From Rhizophagus clarus (taxonomy: Eukaryota > Glomeromycota > Glomeromycetes > Glomerales > Glomeraceae): DNA of 64,000 bases. How positions within the stretch are numbered: the stretch's first letter is position 1; each line of letters opens with the position of its first letter. Both the position numbers and the translations under genes were made by a program. The notes below the pieces were generated by a model. It ran no database searches, was not told the origin of the DNA, and saw only the letters and a list, made by a program, of their open reading frames with translations. The stretch spans positions 434,001-498,000 of the forward strand of contig BLAL01000197.1 in the NCBI GenBank assembly GCA_015698045.1, given 5' to 3'. Of this stretch, positions 21,599 to 30,173 are shown one piece after another.

Positions 21599-22732
21599 TT
21601 AATTCGCAAGTACCCACTGGGGCGGATACTCAACATCAGGAGGAACTATTTGAAGCTCCTCTCTTACAAAAGACTTTTCCGGGCCATTGCCCTCATCATC
21701 TATTAGCCAGTACAAGACTGGCTGATTTTTTTGTATTAAAGATTCGCGGATCTGATAAATTTTAGAAGACCAATTCATATCAGTTGCGCGTCTTCTTCCT
21801 CCCTCATATTCGCTAGAATCAAGCAGATATATAACAGAATTATCAAAAGATAATCTTTCTTCGTCATACTCTATAGACCCTTTTTGAGGTTTAGAAGGCT
21901 TGGCGAAGACATTTTTCTTTTTTATAGCATCTGCGGGAGAAATGCCAAGCAAGCGGGTTACAGAGTTGTTAAGATCTTCTATTATTGAATCAATAACACT
22001 AGGTAGGTCTTCTAACTCTATTAATTCAGAGGAGGAATCTATTAAGTCATACGCATCAAGAATACTATAGAATCGTTCTTGAAAAGTTCTATTAAATCTT
22101 TCAACAATACCCATAGTTTTCTTAGACTTAGCCTTCTGAATTTTTACGCCATGCTTTCTTAGTAATTTTTCACATTCGCCCTTGAATTCAGACCCCTTAT
22201 CTGATAGAAATACTTTTGGCCAAATAAGAGGGTTTTCAGGGTCATCATAAATTTTTTCTAAGCATTTCACAATTGTAGATGAAGTTAAGATCCCTTGTTT
22301 ATCCTTAACGCTTCTGGCAGATCCCCTAAGAGCCACACCAATAGGAACAGAAACTTTATATCTTGAAGCTACGTCAATTACATTAAGGAAAAAAAGGTAA
22401 ATTGTTCGTCCTGACTTAATATGTCGTGTATAAAGAATATCCGCCTGATGCATCTCATTGGGTGTAGTAATAGAGCTAAAACTTGCTCGTGGGATATATC
22501 TAGGACGGGGTTTATGTAATAGATGTAATAATTGTCTCTCAAGCCAGTCCTTCACTTCATCAATAGTAAAATCATATCCAGCCTTAATAGAGGCTTCATG
22601 TAATTTTTTCGCATTTCGATGATAACCAATAGGCTGATAATAAATCTTTTTCAAAGCAATAGAAATATCAAGATTTCGAGCCTCACCAGAATCTATAGGA
22701 ATAATAGGTAACAATGGGGGTTGAGCAGACAT
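21599..22732 (-). CDS. int: Retroviral-type (rve) integrase
   Basis: 377 residues. The catalytic core has Asp98 (HQADILYT), Asp178 (LSDKGSEF) and Glu211 (GIVERFNRTFQE), a D,D-32-E layout typical of the rve fold as used by Polintons and retroelements. The N-terminal part (about 1-90) is helical, without an obvious HHCC finger. The C-terminal part (YQIRESLIQKNQPVLYWLID...SFVREELQ) looks like the small beta-barrel tail seen in Polinton and Gypsy integrases. It would cut the TIR ends and join them at 6-bp staggered sites, which matches the duplication seen. It is convergent with the 133-residue gene and divergent from the Gag-like gene, with a 19-bp overlap of the two starts. Confidence 0.95.
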   Translation of the reverse strand: MSAQPPLLPIIPIDSGEARNLDISIALKKIYYQPIGYHRNAKKLHEASIKAGYDFTIDEVKDWLERQLLHLLHKPRPRYIPRASFSSITTPNEMHQADILYTRHIKSGRTIYLFFLNVIDVASRYKVSVPIGVALRGSARSVKDKQGILTSSTIVKCLEKIYDDPENPLIWPKVFLSDKGSEFKGECEKLLRKHGVKIQKAKSKKTMGIVERFNRTFQERFYSILDAYDLIDSSSELIELEDLPSVIDSIIEDLNNSVTRLLGISPADAIKKKNVFAKPSKPQKGSIEYDEERLSFDNSVIYLLDSSEYEGGRRRATDMNWSSKIYQIRESLIQKNQPVLYWLIDDEGNGPEKSFVREELQIVPPDVEYPPQWVLAN

Positions 22733-24693
22733 ATCTTGATCAGCTAAATAGCAACTTTGATCTAGGGATAAAGTTAGTACAAAAGAAAATTCACAAACTA
22801 GAAGAGGAAATTAAAGCCTGTGAGCGATATATTTCTCATCTTGAAAAGAATCTTCAATCTTATGATGATGAAGTTAATCAGCTAAAGGATAAATGTAAGG
22901 TTATTCTAGGTGAACTTAAAAAATGTCAGGATCACCTGGAGCTAAAAGAAGAGGCATTAGTTATTCAAGATAATCGAATTATCCAGCTAGAAGACATAAT
23001 AGATAAACTTAAATCTCGTATACAAGAATTATCTAAATCTAATAATAATCATTCCGAAGAAGAACAAAAAAATATGGCAATACCTGATATTTTAATAAAT
23101 ATTGCTAGAGCGCTAGATCGGGTGGAATCATATTTTGATGGGGATACATCATTCAACCCCAAAAATACACTAGATGGTATACGAATCTTATTAACAACTG
23201 CTCGTGAACTTATGCAAAGAAATGCTCAAGATGCTATTAACATGCAAGGTTTATACCGTATAGCTAATGATCGAATCAATGGCCTTAGGAATGATTTAAC
23301 AACTACTAGAAATCAATGTCTTCGAACTGCTCAGCTACTGACTTTAGCATATAATAATGAGGTAAATGAGCGTCGACGTTGGTGGCAAATAGCACAGGAT
23401 AGGCAAACTAATGGACAAAGGATAGCCTTAAGAAAGCAAAATCGAATAAATGTATTAATAGGAGAAAAAGCTATTCTTCAGCGAATAAATCAGAGACGCA
23501 AAGCAGAGGCAGAATTAGCAGAATTCAATCGGGCATTTGTATTTAATAGATACCAAAAATGGAAGGGTAGGGAATTAAATTCACGACAAATTATTTTGAA
23601 TTTACAAAACAATCCTCCAGGAAACATGGCTACAATACAAGATGTCATGCATACATTAGCACCATTACTTGCACAATTACCCAATTATGATGGGCAGGAA
23701 CCACCAGACGTATATTATCAAAAGCTTAGAAATATAAATGAGATGGCACGTCCCTTAGCCGTTGCTGGCTTTAATGCCGTTGCAAGATGTCAAGTTATGA
23801 TAAATAAAATGACAGGTAGGTTTGCACCTGTTCCTGCCAATGATCCTTATGCAGTAGGTAATCCAGCTATTAATACTGAACCTCTCTTCCTAAACTGGTT
23901 GCGTGAAAAATATAGAGAAGTTATGGTAGGGACTAACCGAAGTGCTATATTTGCTCTTGTTAATAAAAAGTTTTTAGAGACAGATACTCCAGATAGTTAT
24001 GAAAAACGAATCAAACCACTAGTACAAGCAATGCCAGATGCTGATGCCTTACCTTATCTATTTAATCAATTGCCTTCTGATTTAGAAATGAGAGTTAGAA
24101 TTGCTACTCCTGCTACAGTCATTGCATTTTTTACAGACTTGCGTAATATATGGCATGAAAGTGCAGGCAAAAGAATACAAGCTCATACAATAGCTCCAGT
24201 TAATTATAAAGCTCAACCACAAAAAGATGATTTTAAAATTCGTCTAGCAAAAGATTTGGGTTATACAGGAATAGGAACAGATGATGATACATTAGAAAAG
24301 TTTATTTATGAAGAACTTAAAAAAAGATTAGGAGGTCAAACAGCTCATGTTAGAAAGAGCCCTTTTACACCAAAAAGTGCATATGCCACACAGAAGGTTG
24401 TTAGAAAGATAGTGCCAAGTAAAGCATCAAGTAAACTTGTCCGGCATTGCTCAGTATGTGGAAAGGCTGGACATACAAAGGTTAATTGCCCCAGACTAAA
24501 GCGGACTAAAAAAGTTAATTATGTATACCAAAATGAGGAAGAAGATCCTGAAGACTCTGAAGATTCTGAAGAATACATATTGGAAGAAGATTCTGAAGAA
24601 GAAATTGAAGATGATAATGAGGATGATATTGATGATGAATCACGAAATTGCTATGCTTTAAAAAAAAAGTGGTGCGAAGTGGAGTACCTATAA
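22714..24693 (+). CDS. gag: Gag-like protein: coiled coil, capsid-like core, CCHC zinc knuckle
   Basis: 659 residues. Residues about 15-105 form a coiled coil. A helical middle part follows. From Met305 (MATIQDVMHTLAPLLAQLP) there is a region resembling retrotransposon Gag capsid: FLNWLREKYREVMVGTNRSA, then SYEKRIKPLVQAMPDADALP and LPSDLEMRV. A zinc knuckle CSVCGKAGHTKVNC (C579, C582, H587, C592; CX2CX4HX4C) and a strongly acidic tail complete it. Starts at 22714, 23074 and 23626 are all possible; the first overlaps the integrase start. The frame ends at 24691-24693, after slippery sites at 24657-24669 that would pass ribosomes into the protease frame. Family members assemble particles and bind nucleic acid. 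Finding one in a polymerase-B transposon is unusual. Confidence 0.85.
   Translation: MGVEQTYLDQLNSNFDLGIKLVQKKIHKLEEEIKACERYISHLEKNLQSYDDEVNQLKDKCKVILGELKKCQDHLELKEEALVIQDNRIIQLEDIIDKLKSRIQELSKSNNNHSEEEQKNMAIPDILINIARALDRVESYFDGDTSFNPKNTLDGIRILLTTARELMQRNAQDAINMQGLYRIANDRINGLRNDLTTTRNQCLRTAQLLTLAYNNEVNERRRWWQIAQDRQTNGQRIALRKQNRINVLIGEKAILQRINQRRKAEAELAEFNRAFVFNRYQKWKGRELNSRQIILNLQNNPPGNMATIQDVMHTLAPLLAQLPNYDGQEPPDVYYQKLRNINEMARPLAVAGFNAVARCQVMINKMTGRFAPVPANDPYAVGNPAINTEPLFLNWLREKYREVMVGTNRSAIFALVNKKFLETDTPDSYEKRIKPLVQAMPDADALPYLFNQLPSDLEMRVRIATPATVIAFFTDLRNIWHESAGKRIQAHTIAPVNYKAQPQKDDFKIRLAKDLGYTGIGTDDDTLEKFIYEELKKRLGGQTAHVRKSPFTPKSAYATQKVVRKIVPSKASSKLVRHCSVCGKAGHTKVNCPRLKRTKKVNYVYQNEEEDPEDSEDSEEYILEEDSEEEIEDDNEDDIDDESRNCYALKKKWCEVEYL
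24657..24669 (+). promoter_or_regulatory. -1 ribosomal frameshift site, Gag to Pro
   Basis: In the Gag frame the codons read GCT TTA AAA AAA AAG. This contains two canonical X-XXY-YYZ heptamers, T-TTA-AAA (24657-24663) and A-AAA-AAG (24663-24669). Either shift enters the protease frame, which opens at 24639 and has no ATG before codon 40 or so. Gag otherwise stops at 24691. Confidence 0.8.
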
Positions 24694-25727
24694 AAAAGAG
24701 TATCAAATCAAAAGAAGGAACCACCAAGAAGTCCCCTACTTCCAAATCTCGTACTAGTAATATAGCCATAGCTACAGATCTAATGTATCAAATAGCATTA
24801 AAATCGTCAATAGCATCATTAGTCCCTCATTGTCCTAGAGAGATTCTTATAGAAATTTCAAAATTTATTAATATGATATTCCCCAAAATAAAAGACCATT
24901 GCTTGAATACAGAAATGCCAAATGATACGGTTAAAAGAAGGGAATTAGCATGGGAAAATGTTACAAAAAAATTTCAAGATGTCTTATTTCCACTAATACA
25001 GGCCACAAATACCGAACAGAAGCTTCTTTTACAAGTTCCAGAAAATAATAATGAAACTGTTCCAAATGCCCCCAGCTCAAATGAAGATATGGTTATAACA
25101 GATTCTACTAAAATAAAGGAAAACAATACTACTTCCTCTAACTATGTTATACCAGAGAGCATTCAACTAGCCATTAAGGCATATGCATTAGCTAAAAAAA
25201 AAAATAGCCAAATATATTGGCCAAAGCCCTTGGAGATAAATTTTCTCCAAATAAAGGATGCCGATGATGTTGCAACCATCTCATGTAAGGTAGGGGATAT
25301 AACTATACCATATGCAATGATTGATAGTGGATCAGATTCATCAATATTCTCAGAAAATGTTGCTATTCATTTGGGTCAAAAAATAAATAGAAAGAAGATT
25401 CATCGACTTAATGGGGTTGCAAGTAAGTCTCATTCTCTTGGTACGGTTGATAGTGTTCCTGTAACTATAGAGGATAAGGAAAATAGAGATACCATTTCAG
25501 ATGAATTTTCTGTCGTCCCTACAGAATATGATGATAATGGAAATGAGTTATCACTATTTATTCTTGGAACGAAATGGCAACATCGGGCAGGATGGGAACC
25601 CTTAGTAAAGGGAGAATTTAAGACAATCCGAAATGGAAAGACTATTACCATCCCCCTATCAGTTCACAAGTCCCAGCGTAATGTCTTCACTGTAGGGAAG
25701 GAACCAGAACCTATAAAAAAAAACTAG
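24660..25727 (+). CDS. pro: Retropepsin-like aspartic protease, -1 frame of Gag
   Basis: About 355 codons. The active-site motif is AMIDSGSDSSIF (Asp codon at 25323-25325), the DS/TG signature of retropepsins. The matching second signature LFILGTKW follows about 80 residues later, giving one retropepsin monomer that would work as a dimer. The first roughly 200 residues are a linker. The frame has a stop at 24636 and no early ATG, so it is best read as a Gag-Pro fusion made by -1 frameshifting at 24657-24669. An internal ATG at about 24784 is an alternative start. It ends in TAG at 25725-25727, directly after a second slippery heptamer. Expected role: maturation of the Gag-like particle. Confidence 0.88.
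   Translation, partial: KKKVVRSGVPIKKSIKSKEGTTKKSPTSKSRTSNIAIATDLMYQIALKSSIASLVPHCPREILIEISKFINMIFPKIKDHCLNTEMPNDTVKRRELAWENVTKKFQDVLFPLIQATNTEQKLLLQVPENNNETVPNAPSSNEDMVITDSTKIKENNTTSSNYVIPESIQLAIKAYALAKKKNSQIYWPKPLEINFLQIKDADDVATISCKVGDITIPYAMIDSGSDSSIFSENVAIHLGQKINRKKIHRLNGVASKSHSLGTVDSVPVTIEDKENRDTISDEFSVVPTEYDDNGNELSLFILGTKWQHRAGWEPLVKGEFKTIRNGKTITIPLSVHKSQRNVFTVGKEPEPIKKN
25718..25724 (+). promoter_or_regulatory. Second -1 frameshift site, Pro to zinc-finger/Ser-rich frame
   Basis: Codons read ATA AAA AAA AAC TAG in the Pro frame. A-AAA-AAC is a canonical -1 heptamer, and the stop codon follows at once. A shift leads into an open frame to 25981 that has no start codon of its own near its beginning. 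Confidence 0.7.
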
Positions 25728-25981
25728 CTAGCAAACGATCTAATAAGGAACGTATATGTAAAAGATGTGGTAAGGAATTCTTATATCCATCTAAACTTGA
25801 ACAACATTTAGCTAATAAAACTCCATGTATTTTTTCTTCCAATAGTTTAGCAAGTAGTTCTAATAGCTCAAGTAGTTCAAGTAGTTCAAGTGGTTCAAGT
25901 ACTTCAAGTAGTTCAAATACTTCAAGTAGTTCTAAAAGTTTGACAAAAAATATGGTGCCTATTCGACTATTTTTGGCATGA
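25724..25981 (+). CDS. Zinc-finger plus Ser-rich C-terminal extension, second -1 frame
   Basis: About 85 codons read from the shift. It begins with basic residues (LASKRSNKERI), then has a C2HC-type finger CKRCGKEFLYPSKLEQHL ending ANKTPC. A run of about 35 residues, nearly all Ser with Asn/Thr/Gly, leads to the end KNMVPIRLFLA. The first ATG in this frame lies near the end, so translation depends on the frameshift at 25718-25724 (or on RNA processing). Its last bases overlap the 3' end of the convergent coiled-coil gene. Retroviruses with two shifts place Pol here; no reverse transcriptase is present. Nucleic-acid binding is plausible from the finger only. Confidence 0.65.
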   Translation, partial: LASKRSNKERICKRCGKEFLYPSKLEQHLANKTPCIFSSNSLASSSNSSSSSSSSSGSSTSSSSNTSSSSKSLTKNMVPIRLFLA

Positions 25982-26890
25982 TATAACCTTTTGAAGTTCT
26001 TGAATAAGATGGTCAGAAAGTTTTGTACGAATAGAGGAACGAAATGAATATTTTTTTCGAATATCTGGATTATCTGGTGCATTAGCACGCCATCTATTCC
26101 ACAAGACTTTGGCATCTTTTTCATAAAAACTAATTGGCTCTATAGCACTATCAATACAGCCAGGATTAATAGAACGGATTCCATCATTATAAATAATAAT
26201 TGTTTGATCTTTAGAATAGATAATATCATCCAATGTCTTGATAATATCTTTAACCGAAGAAAGGACATATTTAAGATCCTTTATTTCATTCTTAAATCGT
26301 GATAGTAATGCAGATAACTTGCCAATCTCTCTATCTTTTTCAATATTAGCTTTATCCAAGGCAGAGATACGAGATTGGTATTGTTTCTCCAAGTCAGCCT
26401 TACTGGATTTATATTGCTCTTCTAGCTGATACCTAAATGAATATAATTTCTGCTTCATATCTACCATACAGTTATTATATTCTCTCACTTTTCGAGCTAA
26501 AAGAGTATCATATTCATCTTTTAGACGTTTGCGTTCCTCAGAAACTTGTGTCTCAATAGTTTTCTTAATACTATTTTCCTGTTGTTGTACACGAAGTTCA
26601 CGCTCTTCTAACTGTTTCTCAAATCCATCTAGCCTTGATAATGTACTAGAACCATCAGAAGTGGTATTTGCTTCAATCTTAAGCTTTTGGCGATTTTTTT
26701 TATTAAAGTATCTTTCAACTTCTTTAGTAAGTAATTCCTCAATATCTGAACAAATACCTTTAGCCTGTTCCTCAGATAGGGGATTACTTTTACGAGTTGT
26801 TAGTCGTAACCATGCATCTTTTTTCATGGATGGTGGTAATTGGGCAAGCAAACTCTTATAGTGTTCATTAAAATGTGGTTGGCTAGACAT
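25967..26890 (-). CDS. Coiled-coil protein, 307 aa
   Basis: It starts MSSQPHFNEHYKSLLAQLPP. A long coiled coil covers about residues 105-235 (repeating Glu/Lys/Leu heptads, for example EKQLEERELRVQQQENSIKK). The C-terminal part ends ELQKVISCQK and includes a conserved-looking FYEKDAKVLWNRWRAN. No enzymatic motif or membrane segment is seen. Its ATG abuts that of the divergent spliced gene (CAT then ATG at 26888-26893), and its stop overlaps the end of the Gag-Pro extension. A structural or scaffold role is possible; the family is not recognised. Confidence 0.8.
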   Translation of the reverse strand: MSSQPHFNEHYKSLLAQLPPSMKKDAWLRLTTRKSNPLSEEQAKGICSDIEELLTKEVERYFNKKNRQKLKIEANTTSDGSSTLSRLDGFEKQLEERELRVQQQENSIKKTIETQVSEERKRLKDEYDTLLARKVREYNNCMVDMKQKLYSFRYQLEEQYKSSKADLEKQYQSRISALDKANIEKDREIGKLSALLSRFKNEIKDLKYVLSSVKDIIKTLDDIIYSKDQTIIIYNDGIRSINPGCIDSAIEPISFYEKDAKVLWNRWRANAPDNPDIRKKYSFRSSIRTKLSDHLIQELQKVISCQK

Positions 26891-27195
26891 ATGCTTGATT
26901 ATACTTTAACGCCTTTGGCAAGGTAAGTGATATAGTCTTGGAAAAATTCCTGGAAAAAAATATTCCAGGCATGCCATATTTTCCCAGAAGTTTGGGTATT
27001 CCATATATTTTTAGTAAAAGTTTCCGTCTAGAATTAGCCAAAAAAATTGCTGAAGCCTATATTCTGGGAAAAAATACCGAGAAAATGCCAAAGAAAATAC
27101 CCTTCCTTGTCCAAGAATTGCGGGGAGATTATCCTGAAATTTATAAGAAGGGGAATGTGAACCGAGTTCACAATGTCACGTGTATGGCGCAGTAA
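26891..27195 (+). CDS. Small spliced hypothetical protein, 79 aa
   Basis: Exon 1 is 26891-26922 (MLDYTLTPLA plus two bases), the intron 26923-26987 starts GTAAGT and ends CCCAG, and exon 2 is 26988-27195. Splicing joins in frame to SLGIPYIFSKSFRLELAKKI and continues to the end VHNVTCMAQ. Without splicing the only frame lacks an ATG at its front, which supports the intron. The protein is basic and has no recognised domain. It is divergent from the coiled-coil gene with no spacer, and convergent with the next small gene (6-bp gap). Confidence 0.55.
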
Positions 27196-27201
27196 ATATT
27201 A

Positions 27202-27444
27202 TTACTTTGGAATAATAGTCTGAACCTTCTCTAGCTTAGCTTTATTGTATGATAGATCAGGATCATTAATATCAATTGGCAATGGTTTTTTCAAATCTGA
27301 TTTTATCAAATTTATCATGTCTTCCAATTTATCCAGGCTATTCATTAGAGCTTGTGCTGATTCTGCCAAAATGGGGGAAATAAGGGATGAGGAATTATAG
27401 TCAAGCTGGCTCGTCTCTGGATTCTCTTTTTTATTGCTTTCCAT
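27202..27444 (-). CDS. Small hypothetical protein, 80 aa
   Basis: It starts MESNKKENPETSQLDYNSSS and has a helical middle (ILAESAQALMNSLDKLEDMI) with a charged tail. No domain is recognised. It lies 36 bp downstream of the F-box gene on the same strand and ends next to the convergent spliced gene. Confidence 0.55.
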   Translation of the reverse strand: MESNKKENPETSQLDYNSSSLISPILAESAQALMNSLDKLEDMINLIKSDLKKPLPIDINDPDLSYNKAKLEKVQTIIPK

Positions 27445-27480
27445 TTCTTATCTGTGGAAAAAATAGTCTAAATAATTTGA

Positions 27481-28179
27481 CTAAGAATAATTGGATCGGT
27501 TCCAACCTCTAGTTATACCAAAATATTTTAATTTAAGATACAATCTAGTTTCTCTGATAGTTTTATAAGTAATTCTACAACCGTGAATATGAAGTGCTTG
27601 GAGTTTTAGGCAGGAATGAATAATATTACAAATTGATTCTTCAGAAAACTCTATACGGTAAGAAATATCTAGATATTCTAATTTATAGCATGAATTTGCG
27701 ATTGCATATAGACCTTTATCAGTTATTAATCCAGTATCATCTTTTCTTTCATGAAAATAAATTCCCAAGTTGAGATACTTCAGATTGGGGTATGATTCTG
27801 CTATTCGATTTAATGTTTTATCACTGAATCCTGTACTATTATTCAAATTTAAATGAATTATATTTGGGAATAGATGTGTAATATGTTTGAATTTTTTATC
27901 TGAAAGTCGCCAGTAGCTTGGGATTTCTAAATGAGTTACATTCAAATAATAAAATGGTTTGGTCCCAAAGAGACTTTTCTGCTTCTCACATATTATTTTC
28001 ATAATAATTTTTTGTATGTTACTATTCTTTAGCTCAACTCGTTTCCATAGAACAGAAACACCGCATCTGTACCACAATCGGCAGACAAATAGAGTGGGAT
28101 AGAGGGATTTATCTATTGCTAGAAAATGTAAAATATGATTTAATAGTTCTGGTAAATATATAACTCTTGAATGTGTCAT
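27481..28179 (-). CDS. F-box/leucine-rich-repeat protein
   Basis: 232 residues. An N-terminal F-box (IYLPELLNHILHFLAIDKSL then FVCRLWYRCGVSVLWKRVEL) is followed by leucine-rich repeats of the AMN1/Skp2 type (LFPNIIHLNLNNSTGFSDKT, then YPNLKYLNLG and CYKLEYLDISYR). Such proteins link substrates to the SCF ubiquitin ligase through Skp1. It lies within the transposon, so it is cargo, probably captured from the host's large F-box family. The LRR tract is shorter than in most host relatives. Confidence 0.85.
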   Translation of the reverse strand: MTHSRVIYLPELLNHILHFLAIDKSLYPTLFVCRLWYRCGVSVLWKRVELKNSNIQKIIMKIICEKQKSLFGTKPFYYLNVTHLEIPSYWRLSDKKFKHITHLFPNIIHLNLNNSTGFSDKTLNRIAESYPNLKYLNLGIYFHERKDDTGLITDKGLYAIANSCYKLEYLDISYRIEFSEESICNIIHSCLKLQALHIHGCRITYKTIRETRLYLKLKYFGITRGWNRSNYS

Positions 28180-28280
28180 AATTAATAAATATTATATGCT
28201 AATTTAAAATATGCTTAACACTCTAGCTTTACCCACTAGAAAAAAAAATCAAATAATTTTTGGGTGAATGCTATCTAATC

Positions 28281-30173
28281 CTATTCTTCATCAGACTCAA
28301 TTATGAGTTTTATTTTTGGGTTAAAGTTTTGGAAATCAGATAATATATTCTTTCCAATCCGTAAACATCCCCTAATTTCTATCGTTCCCAAACTAGGAGT
28401 CAGCTCTGGAATTTTTAAAAATGCTTTCGGGCTTATTCGCCTAGAACCTCTTATCGTGAGTCTTTTTAAATTAGGACACTCGGCTAGAAGCGCTTCCAGA
28501 TTTTTATTGTTAAGTATACGTGAACCACTATTTTCAAAACTTAGCCATTGTAAATTGGGGCATGCCTTGCACACTTCAGAAATGTACACATCTGGCTCTA
28601 TATTTATTTCTCCAATAAATTTAAGACCTAACACTTGTGCACATATGGCTGGCTTCGTATTTCTACTCAATGCTTTAGTAAACTTGACCCCAGAAATAGC
28701 TGTTAGAGATATTCTTTGCCATATTAGTCTTCTAGCAATATAATACCATTGCTTATTAACAAATAAAAGAGGATACATTTTTTTGTCCCTATCCTTTCTA
28801 TAATGTTGGAAAATTCTATCGAGAATCTCATTTGGCAAAGATATGAAACGGATGGGTGATTTTTCCGATTTCGTAGATGGAGACACTATTTCATCGAAAT
28901 CAATCCATTTAAAATTCATTACATTTTTTATTGAAACAATGCCTGATTTTACTATTTTTAGATCACCCCTTCCGCCTATATATCTTTCTATCAGCTGTTC
29001 AGTATTTTTATCCGAAATAATAAAACCATCTGTGTGGATACGCTTTACACGATCACCTAGTGGTTTGATTTTTTCTGATATAATTTTACGTCCCTTTGCT
29101 GAGATAAATGGTGCCATACGTCGATGTGGCCCTGGTCTTCTCCCATCTGAGTATAATCGTCCCCAGAGTGATACTAGCATATGTTTGGCCACTTTTCCCG
29201 CTTGCCCACCCTCTTTCTTGATCTCTGTAAGATAACTTGCCCATTGATTGAAAATACCATCTCCGCTCATGAGCTTAGATTGCTCATATATTAGAGCATT
29301 AGGACTTTCAGAGGATAACTCTATGTGGAGACCTAGATCCATTGCTAATAATAAATCATAGTGAGTGTAATATTCTGCAGGATTATAACGAAATCCTCTT
29401 ATACATTTTTGTTCTGCTGGCTGACCCCCTATGTAAGCACGATAAATTCCGTACTTTAGGCTATCATTGAAAAAACCAGTCCTAATATGTGTGACTGTTT
29501 TAAATTCACCTGCTCTTACTGGCCAGCCTGACATATAACTAGATAAGATATGCGGATAAAATTCATTGAAGTCCATTTCGGTCGCAATTCCTTCATATGG
29601 CTCAGCCCATGTTAAAGCTCCCGTGTATGCTGATCTTATCCAATGGTCTTCTTCTTGTGATATGTCTTCTGCTTTTCTAGGAGCACTAGACACATCTTGA
29701 AAGAAACGAAAACTTGCCATAGCGTATGTACCAGTTTTTCGTAAATCAATCTGTCCTCTACTTCGCCATGCTATTGCACTGGCTTCTTCATTATATCGTT
29801 TATGTGCTTCCTGGAGTGTCTCATTCGGATTGGCTTTGATTATAAACCAGTCTCGTGATAAATTACGGAAGTCATTTTCGGAACCAATCCATTGTGTACT
29901 CCCATCATAGAACTCAACATCCTTACCTTGCTTCCTCCAAAACAGGAACCTTCGAGTAGCTGAATACCATCTTGTTTCTGTATTTTGGCTATCTTGACAA
30001 GTTAAAGCGGTCTCATAGTCGCTCTCCCCATCCGACTCCGGCTCCGGCTCTTCTTCTGGTTCGGGAGGTTCGGCTGTCTCAGGTGGTACTGGTGCCGGGT
30101 CTCCCCAGCTTGGCAAAAGATTTCCGAACAATCGTCCTATTGTGCCAGTGATACTACCAAGTAATCCGCTCAT
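28281..30173 (-). CDS. Polymerase-B-like palm fused to an F-box/LRR module
   Basis: 630 residues. Residues 1-56 are the same TIR-encoded leader as in the main polymerase (MSGLLGSITGTIGRLFGNLL), after which the sequences differ. Polymerase-like motifs follow: A, MDFNEFYPHILSS (Asp201); B, KVAKHMLVSLWGRLY (about 328); C, KRIHTDGFII (Asp382, with His in place of the first Asp of DTD). No exonuclease motifs are seen. From about residue 442 an F-box (FISLPNEILDRIFQHYRKDR then LLFVNKQWYYIARRLIWQRI) and leucine-rich repeats run to the end. It is read inward from the right TIR. It could be an accessory or regulatory protein that brings a ubiquitin ligase to the replication complex, or a decayed polymerase fused to a captured F-box. 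The open frame and retained motifs favour selection. Confidence 0.85.
   Translation of the reverse strand: MSGLLGSITGTIGRLFGNLLPSWGDPAPVPPETAEPPEPEEEPEPESDGESDYETALTCQDSQNTETRWYSATRRFLFWRKQGKDVEFYDGSTQWIGSENDFRNLSRDWFIIKANPNETLQEAHKRYNEEASAIAWRSRGQIDLRKTGTYAMASFRFFQDVSSAPRKAEDISQEEDHWIRSAYTGALTWAEPYEGIATEMDFNEFYPHILSSYMSGWPVRAGEFKTVTHIRTGFFNDSLKYGIYRAYIGGQPAEQKCIRGFRYNPAEYYTHYDLLLAMDLGLHIELSSESPNALIYEQSKLMSGDGIFNQWASYLTEIKKEGGQAGKVAKHMLVSLWGRLYSDGRRPGPHRRMAPFISAKGRKIISEKIKPLGDRVKRIHTDGFIISDKNTEQLIERYIGGRGDLKIVKSGIVSIKNVMNFKWIDFDEIVSPSTKSEKSPIRFISLPNEILDRIFQHYRKDRDKKMYPLLFVNKQWYYIARRLIWQRISLTAISGVKFTKALSRNTKPAICAQVLGLKFIGEINIEPDVYISEVCKACPNLQWLSFENSGSRILNNKNLEALLAECPNLKRLTIRGSRRISPKAFLKIPELTPSLGTIEIRGCLRIGKNILSDFQNFNPKIKLIIESDEE

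Noticed and set aside
25711..26124. 137-codon minus-strand frame with repeated LELLELLELL
   Set aside because: It is the complement of the Ser-rich extension and overlaps the coiled-coil gene in another frame.
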